In this document: positions 1 through 8,810 of the stretch, piece by piece
Numbering within the stretch: the first letter of the stretch is position 1
Layout of the letters: each line of letters starts with the position of its first letter
Assembly (NCBI GenBank): GCA_021786385.1
Contig: JAJYNJ010000027.1
Location: 84,760-148,759 of the forward strand
DNA from: Chloroflexota bacterium
Lineage (GTDB): Bacteria > Chloroflexota > Limnocylindria > Limnocylindrales > CSP1-4
Reading direction: 5' to 3'
DNA: 64,000 bases
Program-made: the position numbers and the translations under genes
Notes under the pieces: model-generated
The model's database searches: none
What the model saw: only the letters and a program-made list of their open reading frames with translations
Told to the model about the DNA's origin: nothing

Positions 1-1011
1 GACGCGGCCACGCGGGACGACATACGGTGGGCCGTATCGTTCGCGGATCACGTCCCGCGCCTCGCTCATCGCGACGCTGGCCATGGCGGTCGAGTCGGTT
101 CGCATGTACGTGATCAGCCCGACCTGACCGTCGCCGGTGTCGACGCCCTCGTAAAGCCGCTGGGCGGTCGACATCGTCCGCCTGGGCGAGAAACCGAGCT
201 TGCGGCTTGCCTCCTGCTGCAGGGTGCTGGTGGTGAACGGGGGCGCCGGGTTCATCCTCCGGGTCGCCACGGTCACCTTCGTGACGCGTGGCCGGAGCGC
301 CCGCAACGCATCCGCATGGGCCTGTGCAGTCGCGCCGTCCTCGATCTGCGGCTTCGCCCCGCCGATGCGGATCAGCTCGGCCGCAAAGCGTTCGCCCTCG
401 CCCGTCTCGAGCAGTGCCTCGAGGGTCCAGTACTCCCGTGGGGTGAACGCCCGGATCTCGCGTTCGCGTTCCACCACCAGCCGCACCGCGACCGACTGGA
501 CGCGGCCGGCGGACAGCCCGCCGCGGACCTTGCGGGAGAGGAGCGGGCTGAGCGTATAGCCGACCAGACGGTCCACGATGCGCCGGGTCTGCTGGGCGTC
601 GACCAGGTGTTCGTCGATGGCTCGCGGGTGGCGGAACGCCTCACGGATGGCGCCCTCCGTGATTTCGCTGAACGTCACCCGTCGCCTCTTCTCCGGCGGC
701 ACGTCAGCCGCCGCCGCCACGTGCCACGCGATCGCCTCGCCCTCCCGGTCGAGGTCGGTCGCCAGGTACACGTCGTCCGCGGCGCGCGCGGCCCGGCGGA
801 TCGCCTCGACCTGTTTGCGGCGATCGTCGGACACGACGTATTCCGGTGCGAAATCGTGGTCGACGTCCACGCCGAGCTTGCCCCGGCCGGGGTTCTCCGG
901 GAGGTCCCGGACGTGGCCATATGAGGCCAGAACGCGGTACTCGGGACCAAGGTACCGCTCGATCGTCTTCGCCTTGGCAGGCGACTCGACGACCACCAAG
1001 TGCTTCGTCAT
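1..1011 (-). CDS. topA: DNA topoisomerase I, N-terminal part (3' end lies outside the window)
   Basis: Reverse-strand translation from ATG at 1011: MTKHLVVVESPAKAKTIERYLGPEYRVLASYGHVRDLPEN...ATDLDREGEAIAWH...RKVRGGLSAGRVQSVAVRL...MRTDS; Toprim and type IA motifs. Absent from the ORF track because it runs off the window edge. Confidence 0.97.
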   Translation of the reverse strand, partial: MTKHLVVVESPAKAKTIERYLGPEYRVLASYGHVRDLPENPGRGKLGVDVDHDFAPEYVVSDDRRKQVEAIRRAARAADDVYLATDLDREGEAIAWHVAAAADVPPEKRRRVTFSEITEGAIREAFRHPRAIDEHLVDAQQTRRIVDRLVGYTLSPLLSRKVRGGLSAGRVQSVAVRLVVEREREIRAFTPREYWTLEALLETGEGERFAAELIRIGGAKPQIEDGATAQAHADALRALRPRVTKVTVATRRMNPAPPFTTSTLQQEASRKLGFSPRRTMSTAQRLYEGVDTGDGQVGLITYMRTDSTAMASVAMSEARDVIRERYGPPYVVPRGRV

Positions 1012-1186
1012 CGCGCGGGAGTGTAGCACCCGTCCCTTACGCGCCAGTCACCTGCGACTGGCCGCGAGACCTCCGGGGCGCCACGCACCGAGCAGCCCGA
1101 CGGCCGCCGCCGAGCGGACCCGGCCCCTGCGCAGCAGCTGCTCGACGCCGGCGCACCGGTCGCGCGTTTGCGGAGCGCCGCGGCGT

Positions 1187-1513
1187 TCAGGTTTCGCGGA
1201 TTCGGCGCAGCAGCTCTTCGTCGAACTCGAGCTCAGGCTCGGCCTCGGGCCCGGCTCCGGTCCGGCGGTCGGCAGCGGCCGTCGCGTCGGAGCGGTCCGC
1301 CTGCGCCATCTCTGCCGGCACCTCGACGAAGCGCACCTGGCCCAGCGGGAAGACGAACCAATGGTCCCCCTGGGCGACCCAGGCGGGGCGTTTACCGCTG
1401 GTCAGCCGCACGTTGGTGCAGACGACGCACGTGTCCCCCGCCTGCGGCAGCGCCATCAGATCGACGAGCAGCGGCTGTTCGTTGAGCAGATGTAGGACGG
1501 CACCGCGGATCAT
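1187..1513 (-). CDS. hypothetical protein (108 aa; GDTCVVCTNVRLTSGKRPAWVAQGDHWFVFPLGQVRFVEVP core)
   Basis: Internal ATG start just downstream of the CAP-gene stop; same strand and spacing as its neighbours. Confidence 0.65.
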   Translation of the reverse strand: MIRGAVLHLLNEQPLLVDLMALPQAGDTCVVCTNVRLTSGKRPAWVAQGDHWFVFPLGQVRFVEVPAEMAQADRSDATAAADRRTGAGPEAEPELEFDEELLRRIRET

Positions 1514-1518
1514 CGCCG

Positions 1519-3303
1519 TCAGGGATGGTAGAAGTCGAAGACGACCAGCACGTACCCGTTCGCATCCCAGACGCCGATCCCGACCATCGAATACGCGGGG
1601 TTCTTCAGGTTGACCCAGTGACCGCCGGCGTACGACTTTTCCGACTGGAAGAACGTGAGCGAGTTGATCGCGACCTGGCGCGGGCTGCCGCTCTGACAGC
1701 CGATGTTCTCCGCCCACCGGTAGCTCGTGTAGCCGGCGCGGGCCAGGCGATCTCCGGGTGTCCCGTCGAGGAAGTGACTGCAGGCGTCGCGCACCGCCTG
1801 GTACTTCGCGTAGGGGCGCGACACGTTGGCGGAGATCCCGGCGCTCAGCGTGAGCGGCGCCACATACGAGCTATACCGGCCAGACCCGTAGCCGTCGCAC
1901 GTGCCGTCGGAGCGGACCCAGCCGCCGGTCCGGGTGCAGTTCAGGAGCTGCAGGGCGTACTGCTCGACGCTCAGCCAGGGCGCGCTCGCGCTCGCGCTGG
2001 GCGCTGGTGCCGCGGGCGGTTTCGGCGTCGCGGCGGGGCTCCGGACGGGCGCGGGGCTCGCCCGAGTGACGGCGGTTGCTGGAGTGGCCGTGGAGATTGC
2101 GCGTGCGACGGCCGACGCGGCCACGCGGAAGGAGGCGCGCAGGCTCGTCGCGCCGCCGGGCAGCGCGATGGGGATGCCGTCCCGGTCCCTGGCCGTGGCG
2201 GCAATGCTGAGCGTGTAGGCGTGCCCGGCTGCCAGGGCCTGCGCGGGCACAAAGACGAGCACGGTGTCGTGCTCGGCCCAGCTGAACGTACCGGCCACGC
2301 GCGCCCCGTTGGGCAGCGCGACGAGCCGGAACGCCGCCTGCGTGGTCGAGCGGTCCATGGCACGGTCGAAGCGCACGCTCACCGACGCACCGGCAGCCAC
2401 GCCTTGCGCGTGGTCGGCCGGCCGCGTGCGAACCACCGCGGGCTGGTCGAGCGTCCGCACCACGTAGCGCGGGACCGGGCTGACGGCCATGCCGTCGGTG
2501 GCGAAGACCGGCGCACCGAACGTGACGCTGTAGGTCGTGTCGGGTGCCAACGGTTGCGACGGCACCCACGTCACGACCATCGGCGCACCGCGCTGCAGGT
2601 CGGCGCTGAGCTGGCCCGTGGCCGGCGGGGTGATCTGGAGCGCGGCCTGCAGGCTGTCGACGTCGATCTCGCGGCTGAACGTGAACCGGAAGCCCGCCGC
2701 GGGGCTGGCGCGACTGCCGACGAGCGCGACGGCCCGGATCGTGGCGGTCGGCGCGTCGGCCGTGAAGAAGAGGGCCCGCACCGGATCGCCAAGCGGGCCA
2801 CCCGCGGCAGAACGCGCACCCGAGCCCACGGAGATCGTGTAGAGCGTCCCGGGTGCCCAGGCGTGCAGCGGCGCGACCGAAAGCAGCGTGTCCGCGTTGG
2901 CCCACCGCAGCCGGATCTGAACGGGCGGCGTGATGGTCAGCGCTGCTCCGACGGACTCGCGGTCCATCGGCACGTTGAACGAGAGCCGGATCGGCTGGTT
3001 GCCGGCCACGTCGGCCACCAGGGGAGTCGCCAGCCGCGCGATCGCCCGAGTGTCGATCGGGGGCGGGTGACGCCCCTCCGCCTGCGGCGCCAGCGCGACG
3101 ACCGCCAGGGCGCCCGCCGCGAGCAGCACCATGCCCAGCACGACGATGCGCAGGGCATGGGCGCGGCTTCGCAGGGACAGCATGTAGACACCCGCCAGGA
3201 CTGGTACCGCGGCGATCACGACGAGGATCGCCCATCCGAGCCGCGGCCCGCGTGGGTCGTGCTCGGTGGCGCCGGACCCGGCAAGGCGTCCGACCCGCTT
3301 CAT
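1519..3303 (-). CDS. CAP (SCP/PR-1-like) domain protein with N-terminal TM segment and repeated SbsA/Big-type Ig-like domains
   Basis: N-terminal hydrophobic segment; three repeated 'P...G..A...V.F...MD/D..S...A..I.PP' Ig-like units; C-terminal 'RAGYTSYRWAENIGCQSG...GHWVNLKNPAYSMVGIGVW' typical of CAP domains. Confidence 0.8.
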   Translation of the reverse strand: MKRVGRLAGSGATEHDPRGPRLGWAILVVIAAVPVLAGVYMLSLRSRAHALRIVVLGMVLLAAGALAVVALAPQAEGRHPPPIDTRAIARLATPLVADVAGNQPIRLSFNVPMDRESVGAALTITPPVQIRLRWANADTLLSVAPLHAWAPGTLYTISVGSGARSAAGGPLGDPVRALFFTADAPTATIRAVALVGSRASPAAGFRFTFSREIDVDSLQAALQITPPATGQLSADLQRGAPMVVTWVPSQPLAPDTTYSVTFGAPVFATDGMAVSPVPRYVVRTLDQPAVVRTRPADHAQGVAAGASVSVRFDRAMDRSTTQAAFRLVALPNGARVAGTFSWAEHDTVLVFVPAQALAAGHAYTLSIAATARDRDGIPIALPGGATSLRASFRVAASAVARAISTATPATAVTRASPAPVRSPAATPKPPAAPAPSASASAPWLSVEQYALQLLNCTRTGGWVRSDGTCDGYGSGRYSSYVAPLTLSAGISANVSRPYAKYQAVRDACSHFLDGTPGDRLARAGYTSYRWAENIGCQSGSPRQVAINSLTFFQSEKSYAGGHWVNLKNPAYSMVGIGVWDANGYVLVVFDFYHP

Positions 3304-3390
3304 CCGCGCTGCAGCGTACCAGACGGACGCAACGTCGACGGCGCGCGGCACCGGCCGAGGAGCGAGCTCCGCCGTGGCACGGGCATCGAC

Positions 3391-4812
3391 TCAGGGCGCT
3401 GTCAGGAGCAGCCGGCCGGCCGGGAGATAGAGCGGCCCCATCGACCGCACGAGCCCGCGCAGCTGCAGCAGCGTCAAGGTCGCCGCCAGCTCGCCGGGGG
3501 AGGCGCGCGTGGCGTCGAGCAGTTGGTCCATGGTGATCGGTCCACGCGCCACGATGCGCGCCACCTCGCGCTCCGGCATGCTGAGCGCCGGCAGCACCGC
3601 GGCGTCGTGGCGGGGACCCCCGGCTGCCACGCGGCACGCGGCACCCGGCCCGGTGCCGGTCAGCCCTGCGAACCCGTCCCGCGCCGCGTCGGACGAGAAA
3701 ACCGCCGCGGCCGGGTCGCACGTGAGGCACCCGGCGGGATCCACCACGGCGCCCCCGCCAGATTGGCCCACGTCGACGCTTGTGTCCTCCCAGCCCAGCT
3801 CCCGGCAGAGCTCCCGCGCGCCGCCAAAGGCGTGGCCCGAGCCCTCGTCGAGCAACGCGCGGCACCCGGCGGAGAGCTCGGACGTCGCGCGACCGGGCAC
3901 TACGTAGAGCGGCACGCCCTGCTCCATGGCGAGGTGCGCCGTGATCAACGCCCCGCTCCGCGCTGGCGCCTCCACGACCAGCACCGCATCGGCGAGGGCC
4001 ACGATCAGCCGGTTCCGCCGTGGATACGTGCCGCGCGACGCCCGGGCCGCCGGCGGCAGCTCACCGATGACTGCGCCACGCTCCAGGATCCTGCGCACCA
4101 GCGCGCGATGGGCGGCCGGTCCCGGTCGCGCATGGCCCGCGCCGATCGCCGCGAGCGTCGTGCCGCCGGCCTCGAGCGCCGCCGCATGCGCCGCGCCGTC
4201 GATGCCGATCGCCAGTCCAGAGACCACGGTGACGCCACGGGCGGCGAGACCAGCGGCGGCCCGCGACGCCTCGAAGCGGCCCGCCGGCGACGCGCGACGG
4301 GTTCCAACGATCGCCACCGCACGCGGCGCGTCGAGCGCGCGGGGATCGCCCTGCCCGAAGAGGACCGGTGGCGGGACCAGCAGTGTCTGGAGCCGGGCCG
4401 GATAGTCGGCGTCGAGGAGCGTGACCGTCCAGACAGCCGCAGCCGCCAGTGCCGCCAGCCGCGCGCCGGGGTCCTGCGCCGCCGCCTCGATACCGGCGAG
4501 CGTCGCGGCGGCGAGCACACCGCGCCGCCGCTCCGGCTCCGACGCGAGGCCGCGCCCGAGCCGACCGCGGGCCGCCAACCAGAGGACGCGGCGGGCGGTG
4601 CCGTGCGTGGCCACCAGGTGGGCCAGCGTCCGCTCCCCGACCCCGTCGACGGTTGCGAGCACCACCCACGCCTGGCGCTCCTCGGCCAGCGTTTCCACCT
4701 CCGAGGAACGGAATGGCGCGCCCGGCCTCGTCCTGAGCGAATGCGCGTCCCGCCCTCCCCCGACCGGCTGCGCTTCCGGGCCGCGCGGCCCGAACGGCCC
4801 AACGCCCAGCAT
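3391..4812 (-). CDS. dprA: DNA-processing protein DprA
   Basis: AIVGTRRASPAGRFEASRAAAGLAARGVTVVSGLAIGIDGAAHAAALEAGG...RNRLIVALADAVLVVEAPARSGALITA Rossmann-like DprA core. Confidence 0.95.
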   Translation of the reverse strand: MLGVGPFGPRGPEAQPVGGGRDAHSLRTRPGAPFRSSEVETLAEERQAWVVLATVDGVGERTLAHLVATHGTARRVLWLAARGRLGRGLASEPERRRGVLAAATLAGIEAAAQDPGARLAALAAAAVWTVTLLDADYPARLQTLLVPPPVLFGQGDPRALDAPRAVAIVGTRRASPAGRFEASRAAAGLAARGVTVVSGLAIGIDGAAHAAALEAGGTTLAAIGAGHARPGPAAHRALVRRILERGAVIGELPPAARASRGTYPRRNRLIVALADAVLVVEAPARSGALITAHLAMEQGVPLYVVPGRATSELSAGCRALLDEGSGHAFGGARELCRELGWEDTSVDVGQSGGGAVVDPAGCLTCDPAAAVFSSDAARDGFAGLTGTGPGAACRVAAGGPRHDAAVLPALSMPEREVARIVARGPITMDQLLDATRASPGELAATLTLLQLRGLVRSMGPLYLPAGRLLLTAP

Positions 4813-4815
4813 CCG

Positions 4816-6390
4816 TCAGGCGGCCAGTTCCGGCCGCAGTGCGGCGGCCGGGTCGCGCAGGTCGGCAGCCGCCAAGAGGTCGGCCTCGAGCACGGCCTCC
4901 CGGTCGGCCAGGTCGGCGATCGTGCGTGCCACCCGCAGGATCCGGTGCACACCGCGGGCCGACAGGCTCCGACGCGCGGCCACCACCGCAAGCAGCTCCC
5001 GAGCCGACGGGGCGAGCCGGCAGAGCTCGACGGCCTCGCGGCCCGCCAGCCGCGCGTTGAGACGCCCACCGTTGCGCGATTGGGCACGCTCACGGGCGCT
5101 GGCGATGCGGACGGCCGCGGCGGCGCTCGGCTCGGGATCTGGACCGAGCAGCAGGTCGGCCGGGCGTACGCGGGGCATTTCGACGCGCAGGTCGAGCCGG
5201 TCGAGCAGCGGGCCGCTGATCCGCCGTACATAGCGCTCCGGCTCGCCCGGAGGGCAGGTACAGGCACGCTCCGGGTCGCCGTGGTACCCGCACCGGCACG
5301 GGTTCATGGCCGCCACCAGCTGGACCTGGGCCGGGAACCGCAGCGACCCCTGAGCCCGCGCGATCACCACACTCCCCTCCTCGAGCGGTTGTCGAAGCGC
5401 CTCGAGGACGTCCCGATCGAACTCCGCGAGCTCGTCGAGGAAGAGCACACCGGTATGCGCCAGGCTCACCTCGCCCGGCGCCAGACGGGGACCGCCCCCC
5501 ACCAGTGCGGGGTACGAAGCGGTGTGGTGGGGTGCGCGGAACGGACGCGCGCGACGCAGCCCGTCGCCCGGGCCGAGCAGGCCGGCCACACTGGCGATCA
5601 CCGTCACCTCGAGCGCCTCGCGCTCGTCGAGCGGCGGCAGTAACCCCGGGATCGTCCGTGCCAGGAGGGTCTTGCCGGCACCGGGCGGACCTACCAACAG
5701 CAGGCTGTGCCCGCCGGCAAGCGCCACCTCCAGCCCCCAGCGCGCGGCGGCCTGCCCGCGGACATCGGCGAGGTCGACCGGCGGGTCACTGCCGACCAGC
5801 GCGGCGCCAGCCGCGCGCTCGTCGAACGTTCCCGAGACGGCCACGAACGCCGCCCGGGTCGCCTTCGCCGCACGCCGACCGCGCGGACCGGCAACCAGCC
5901 GCGCGGCATCGTCGAGGCCGAGCAGCGGTTCGATCTCGAGTCCGTCGACGAGCGCCGCCTCGGCTGCGTTCGCCGCCGGCACCCCCACGCGGCGCGCGCC
6001 CGCGCGGGCGAGCGTGTGCACCATGGGCAACACGCCCGCCACCGGATGCACGGCGCCCGAGAGTGAGAGTTCCCCCAGGAGGGCCCAGTCCCCTCCGGAG
6101 GCCGCCACCTGGCCCGATGCGACGAGGATGCCCACGGCGATCGCGACGTCATAGGCGGCGCCGTGCTTGCGCCGACCCGCGGGTGCGAGGTTGACCGTGA
6201 TGCGCTGCTGTGGATAGAGGAAACCACTGTTGCGGATCGCCCCGCGCACGCGCTCCCGAGCCTCGGAGAGCGCCGCGTCGGGCAGGCCGACGATCTGGCA
6301 GACCGGCAAGCCAGGCGCCACGTCGACCTCGACCCGCACCAGGGCGCCTTCGAGCCCGTCCACCACCGCAGTGATCAGCGTCGCGAGCAT
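4816..6390 (-). CDS. comM: YifB/ComM-type Mg-chelatase-like AAA+ ATPase
   Basis: MLATLITAVVDGLEGALVRVEVDVAPGLPVCQIVGLPDAALSEARERVRGAIRNSG...GPPGAGKTLLART...; the N-terminal extension in the ORF track is out-of-gene sequence. Confidence 0.95.
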   Translation of the reverse strand: MLATLITAVVDGLEGALVRVEVDVAPGLPVCQIVGLPDAALSEARERVRGAIRNSGFLYPQQRITVNLAPAGRRKHGAAYDVAIAVGILVASGQVAASGGDWALLGELSLSGAVHPVAGVLPMVHTLARAGARRVGVPAANAAEAALVDGLEIEPLLGLDDAARLVAGPRGRRAAKATRAAFVAVSGTFDERAAGAALVGSDPPVDLADVRGQAAARWGLEVALAGGHSLLLVGPPGAGKTLLARTIPGLLPPLDEREALEVTVIASVAGLLGPGDGLRRARPFRAPHHTASYPALVGGGPRLAPGEVSLAHTGVLFLDELAEFDRDVLEALRQPLEEGSVVIARAQGSLRFPAQVQLVAAMNPCRCGYHGDPERACTCPPGEPERYVRRISGPLLDRLDLRVEMPRVRPADLLLGPDPEPSAAAAVRIASARERAQSRNGGRLNARLAGREAVELCRLAPSARELLAVVAARRSLSARGVHRILRVARTIADLADREAVLEADLLAAADLRDPAAALRPELAA

Positions 6391-6455
6391 GGCGCCGAGC
6401 GTACGGCGGGCGGCTCGACGGGCGCTTCGTGGCCGCTCACCGCGCCCTTCACGGC

Positions 6456-6541
6456 GGATGCACCGCCGGTTATCGCCCGCTCTACGCGCGGTCAGGTGGT
6501 CGGGGGATCTACCGCCGGTGTCGGGCGCGGTCAGGTGGTCG
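6456..6541 (-). repeat. diverged tandem duplication (about 39 and 47 bp units) spanning the stop codon of the adjacent receiver-CpaE gene
   Basis: CGACCACCTGACCGCGC is repeated exactly (plus-strand 6525-6541 and 6486-6502); the unit ends are also similar (ACCGGCGGTAGATCC / ACCGGCGGTGCATCC). Confidence 0.7.
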
Positions 6542-7724
6542 CGGGAGCCAGATCGGCCGCGTCTGCGCGCGCCACGTCGAGACGCGCCACCTGCCGCACG
6601 AAGTCGACCACCGACTTGCCAAGCGCGCTGTCGCTGCGGGCGACGACGAACGGAGCGCCCGTGTTGAGTGCCGTGATCGCCACCCGGTAGTCGTTCACGA
6701 CCTGGTAGGCGATCTTGCGGCGCAGCGCGCTCTCCGCGTTCTTGATGGTGATCCCGGTGTACGCCGTCGACCGGTTCAGCACCAGCTGCACGCGTCCCGA
6801 GCCCATCCCGAGCTGCGACATCGTCTCGAGCACCAGCCGCACGTTCTTGAGGCAGGAGAGGTCGGCCGTCATCACCACGAAGACCACGTCCGACGCAGCG
6901 ATCACGTCGAGGTTGGCCTCGTCGAGCCGCTTGTCGATGTCGATGATCACGTAGTCGTAACGCTGGCGCAGCAGATCGATGATGGCGGCCATGTGGTGCT
7001 GCTCGGCGCTGACGAGCTCCGCGGTCTCCGGCGATGGGGGCGCCAGCAGCAGGTCGATGCCACTGTCGTGGTGGATCAGGACCGACTTCAGGAGGTCCTG
7101 ATCGATCGTCGGTGCGACGACGACGTCGACGATCGACTTGCGATCCAACCCCAGATCGAGGAAGACGCGGTGGTCGCCGAACTGTAGGTTGCCGTCGACC
7201 AGCACCACGCGGCGGCCCTGGTCGCGCTGCAGCGCGACCGCGGCGTTGATCGCCAGCGTCGTGGTGCCCACCCCGCCCTTCGCACCGTAGAAGGCGAAGA
7301 CCCGGCCGGACGCCGACGGCTGCCCCACGGTCTCCGCGTAGCGCGGCGCGAAGCGGGCGAGCAGGCTCCGGATGCGCGCGAGCAGCTCGGCGGGGTGAAA
7401 TGGCTTGACGAGGTAGTCGTCGGCCCCGGCGCGCAGGCCGCGCACCTTCTGCTCGATGTCGGTCTCGGCCGTCACCATGATGATCGGCACGTGCGAGGTG
7501 CTCCCCTCGTCGGCGCGGATCCGCTCGGCGACCTGGTACCCGTCGAGCTTGGGGAGCATGACGTCGAGCAGGATCAGGTCCGGCCGCTCGCGTTCCCGGA
7601 CGCGCAGGGCCTCGGAGCCGTCGACGGCAACCAGGACCTGGAAGCCCTCCTGTGTGAGCGTGTACCCCAGGACTCGCTGGGTGTCGGGATCGTCGTCGAC
7701 GATGAGGATCCTGGCGACGGCCAT
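6531..7724 (-). CDS. response-regulator receiver domain fused to CpaE/MinD-like ATPase (canonical receiver)
   Basis: MAVARILIVDDDPDTQRVL...DLILLDVMLPKLDGYQ...LVKPFHPAEL followed by FAFYGAKGGVGTTTLAINAAVALQ...VVLVDGNLQFGD. Confidence 0.9.
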   Translation of the reverse strand: MAVARILIVDDDPDTQRVLGYTLTQEGFQVLVAVDGSEALRVRERERPDLILLDVMLPKLDGYQVAERIRADEGSTSHVPIIMVTAETDIEQKVRGLRAGADDYLVKPFHPAELLARIRSLLARFAPRYAETVGQPSASGRVFAFYGAKGGVGTTTLAINAAVALQRDQGRRVVLVDGNLQFGDHRVFLDLGLDRKSIVDVVVAPTIDQDLLKSVLIHHDSGIDLLLAPPSPETAELVSAEQHHMAAIIDLLRQRYDYVIIDIDKRLDEANLDVIAASDVVFVVMTADLSCLKNVRLVLETMSQLGMGSGRVQLVLNRSTAYTGITIKNAESALRRKIAYQVVNDYRVAITALNTGAPFVVARSDSALGKSVVDFVRQVARLDVARADAADLAPATT

Positions 7725-7817
7725 CTGACCTCTCTGGCACGGCAAAGCACGGATCGGGCGGATGATACCTGTCCCGTGACGCCCTGTAACCTGCGCGATC
7801 CGCCGGCACCGGCTTGA

Positions 7818-8810
7818 TCAGCCGGCGCCGTGCTGCGTGCGCTCGGCCACGCCTGTCCCGCCCGCCGGCGGGGCGTCTCCCGGCGACTGCCCCGGCGTCC
7901 CCGAAGCTGACGGGCCACCCCGCGGCCCGACGCCGGCCATGCCGCGTTCGACGTAGCCGGTGATCGGACGCAGCAGCTCGGTGAACTCCAGGGGGATCAC
8001 GAACTTCGTGGCCGGCCCGCTGCCCAGCGTCTTGAGCGCGTCCAGATACTGCAGCGCCATGGTCTTTTCGTCAACGCCCTTCGCGGCGCTAAAGATCCGT
8101 TCGAGCGCCTGGCTGAACCCCTCGGCGCGCAGGATGGCGGCCTGCCGGTCGCCTTCCGCGCGCAGGATCGCCGACTGCTTGTCGCCCTCGGCGACGTTGA
8201 TCGTCGACTGGCGCGTGCCCTCCGACTCGGTGATGACGGCCCGTCGCGTCCGCTCGGCGGAGAGCTGACGATTCATCGCTTCTTGCACGTCGCGCGGCGG
8301 GGTGATCTCGCGGATCTCCACCGTGGTGACCTTGCCGCCCCAGCGCTCGGTGACCTCGTCGAGTTTCGCCCGCAGGATCTCGTTGATCTGTTCGCGCTTG
8401 CTGAGCACCTCGTCGAGCAGGATGTCGCCGATGACCGCGCGCAAGGTGGTGGTGGCCACGCCCTGCAGGGCGCCCGCGAAGAACGCGACCTGCACCACGC
8501 TCTTGAGCGGATCGACGATGCGCCAGTAGATCAGGAAGTCGACATTGATCGGCGCGTTGTCCTTCGTGATCGTGGTCTGACTGGGGACCTCGATGAACTG
8601 CTCGCGGAGGTCCACCGTCACTGGTCGGTCGACGATCGGGATCAGAAAGACGAGCCCGGGCCCCTTGACGAGGTCCGGCCCGGTGCGGCCGAAGCGGAAG
8701 ACGACGAGTCGGGCGTACTCGTTGACGATGCGCACCGACAGGTACAGCAGGACGAGCACGATGACGACGGCGAGCACGAGCGCGGCGAGCGCGACCGGAT
8801 CCAGGTTCAT
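7818..8810 (-). CDS. SPFH/band 7 (slipin-like) membrane protein
   Basis: N-terminal TM; IVNEYARLVVFRFGRTGPDLVKGPGLVFLIPIVDRPVTVDLREQFIEVPSQTTITKDNAPINVDFLIYWRI... Confidence 0.93.
   Translation of the reverse strand: MNLDPVALAALVLAVVIVLVLLYLSVRIVNEYARLVVFRFGRTGPDLVKGPGLVFLIPIVDRPVTVDLREQFIEVPSQTTITKDNAPINVDFLIYWRIVDPLKSVVQVAFFAGALQGVATTTLRAVIGDILLDEVLSKREQINEILRAKLDEVTERWGGKVTTVEIREITPPRDVQEAMNRQLSAERTRRAVITESEGTRQSTINVAEGDKQSAILRAEGDRQAAILRAEGFSQALERIFSAAKGVDEKTMALQYLDALKTLGSGPATKFVIPLEFTELLRPITGYVERGMAGVGPRGGPSASGTPGQSPGDAPPAGGTGVAERTQHGAG

Noticed and set aside
1525-5643. 1372-aa plus-strand ORF
   Set aside because: Antisense to four well-supported minus-strand genes (hypothetical/CAP, dprA, comM); Arg/Gly/His-rich shadow ORF caused by GC-biased third codon positions.
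6391-7809. N-terminal extension of the 997-aa comM ORF
   Set aside because: Out-of-frame overlap of the receiver-CpaE gene; ComM homology starts at MLATLITAVVDGLEGA (6390).
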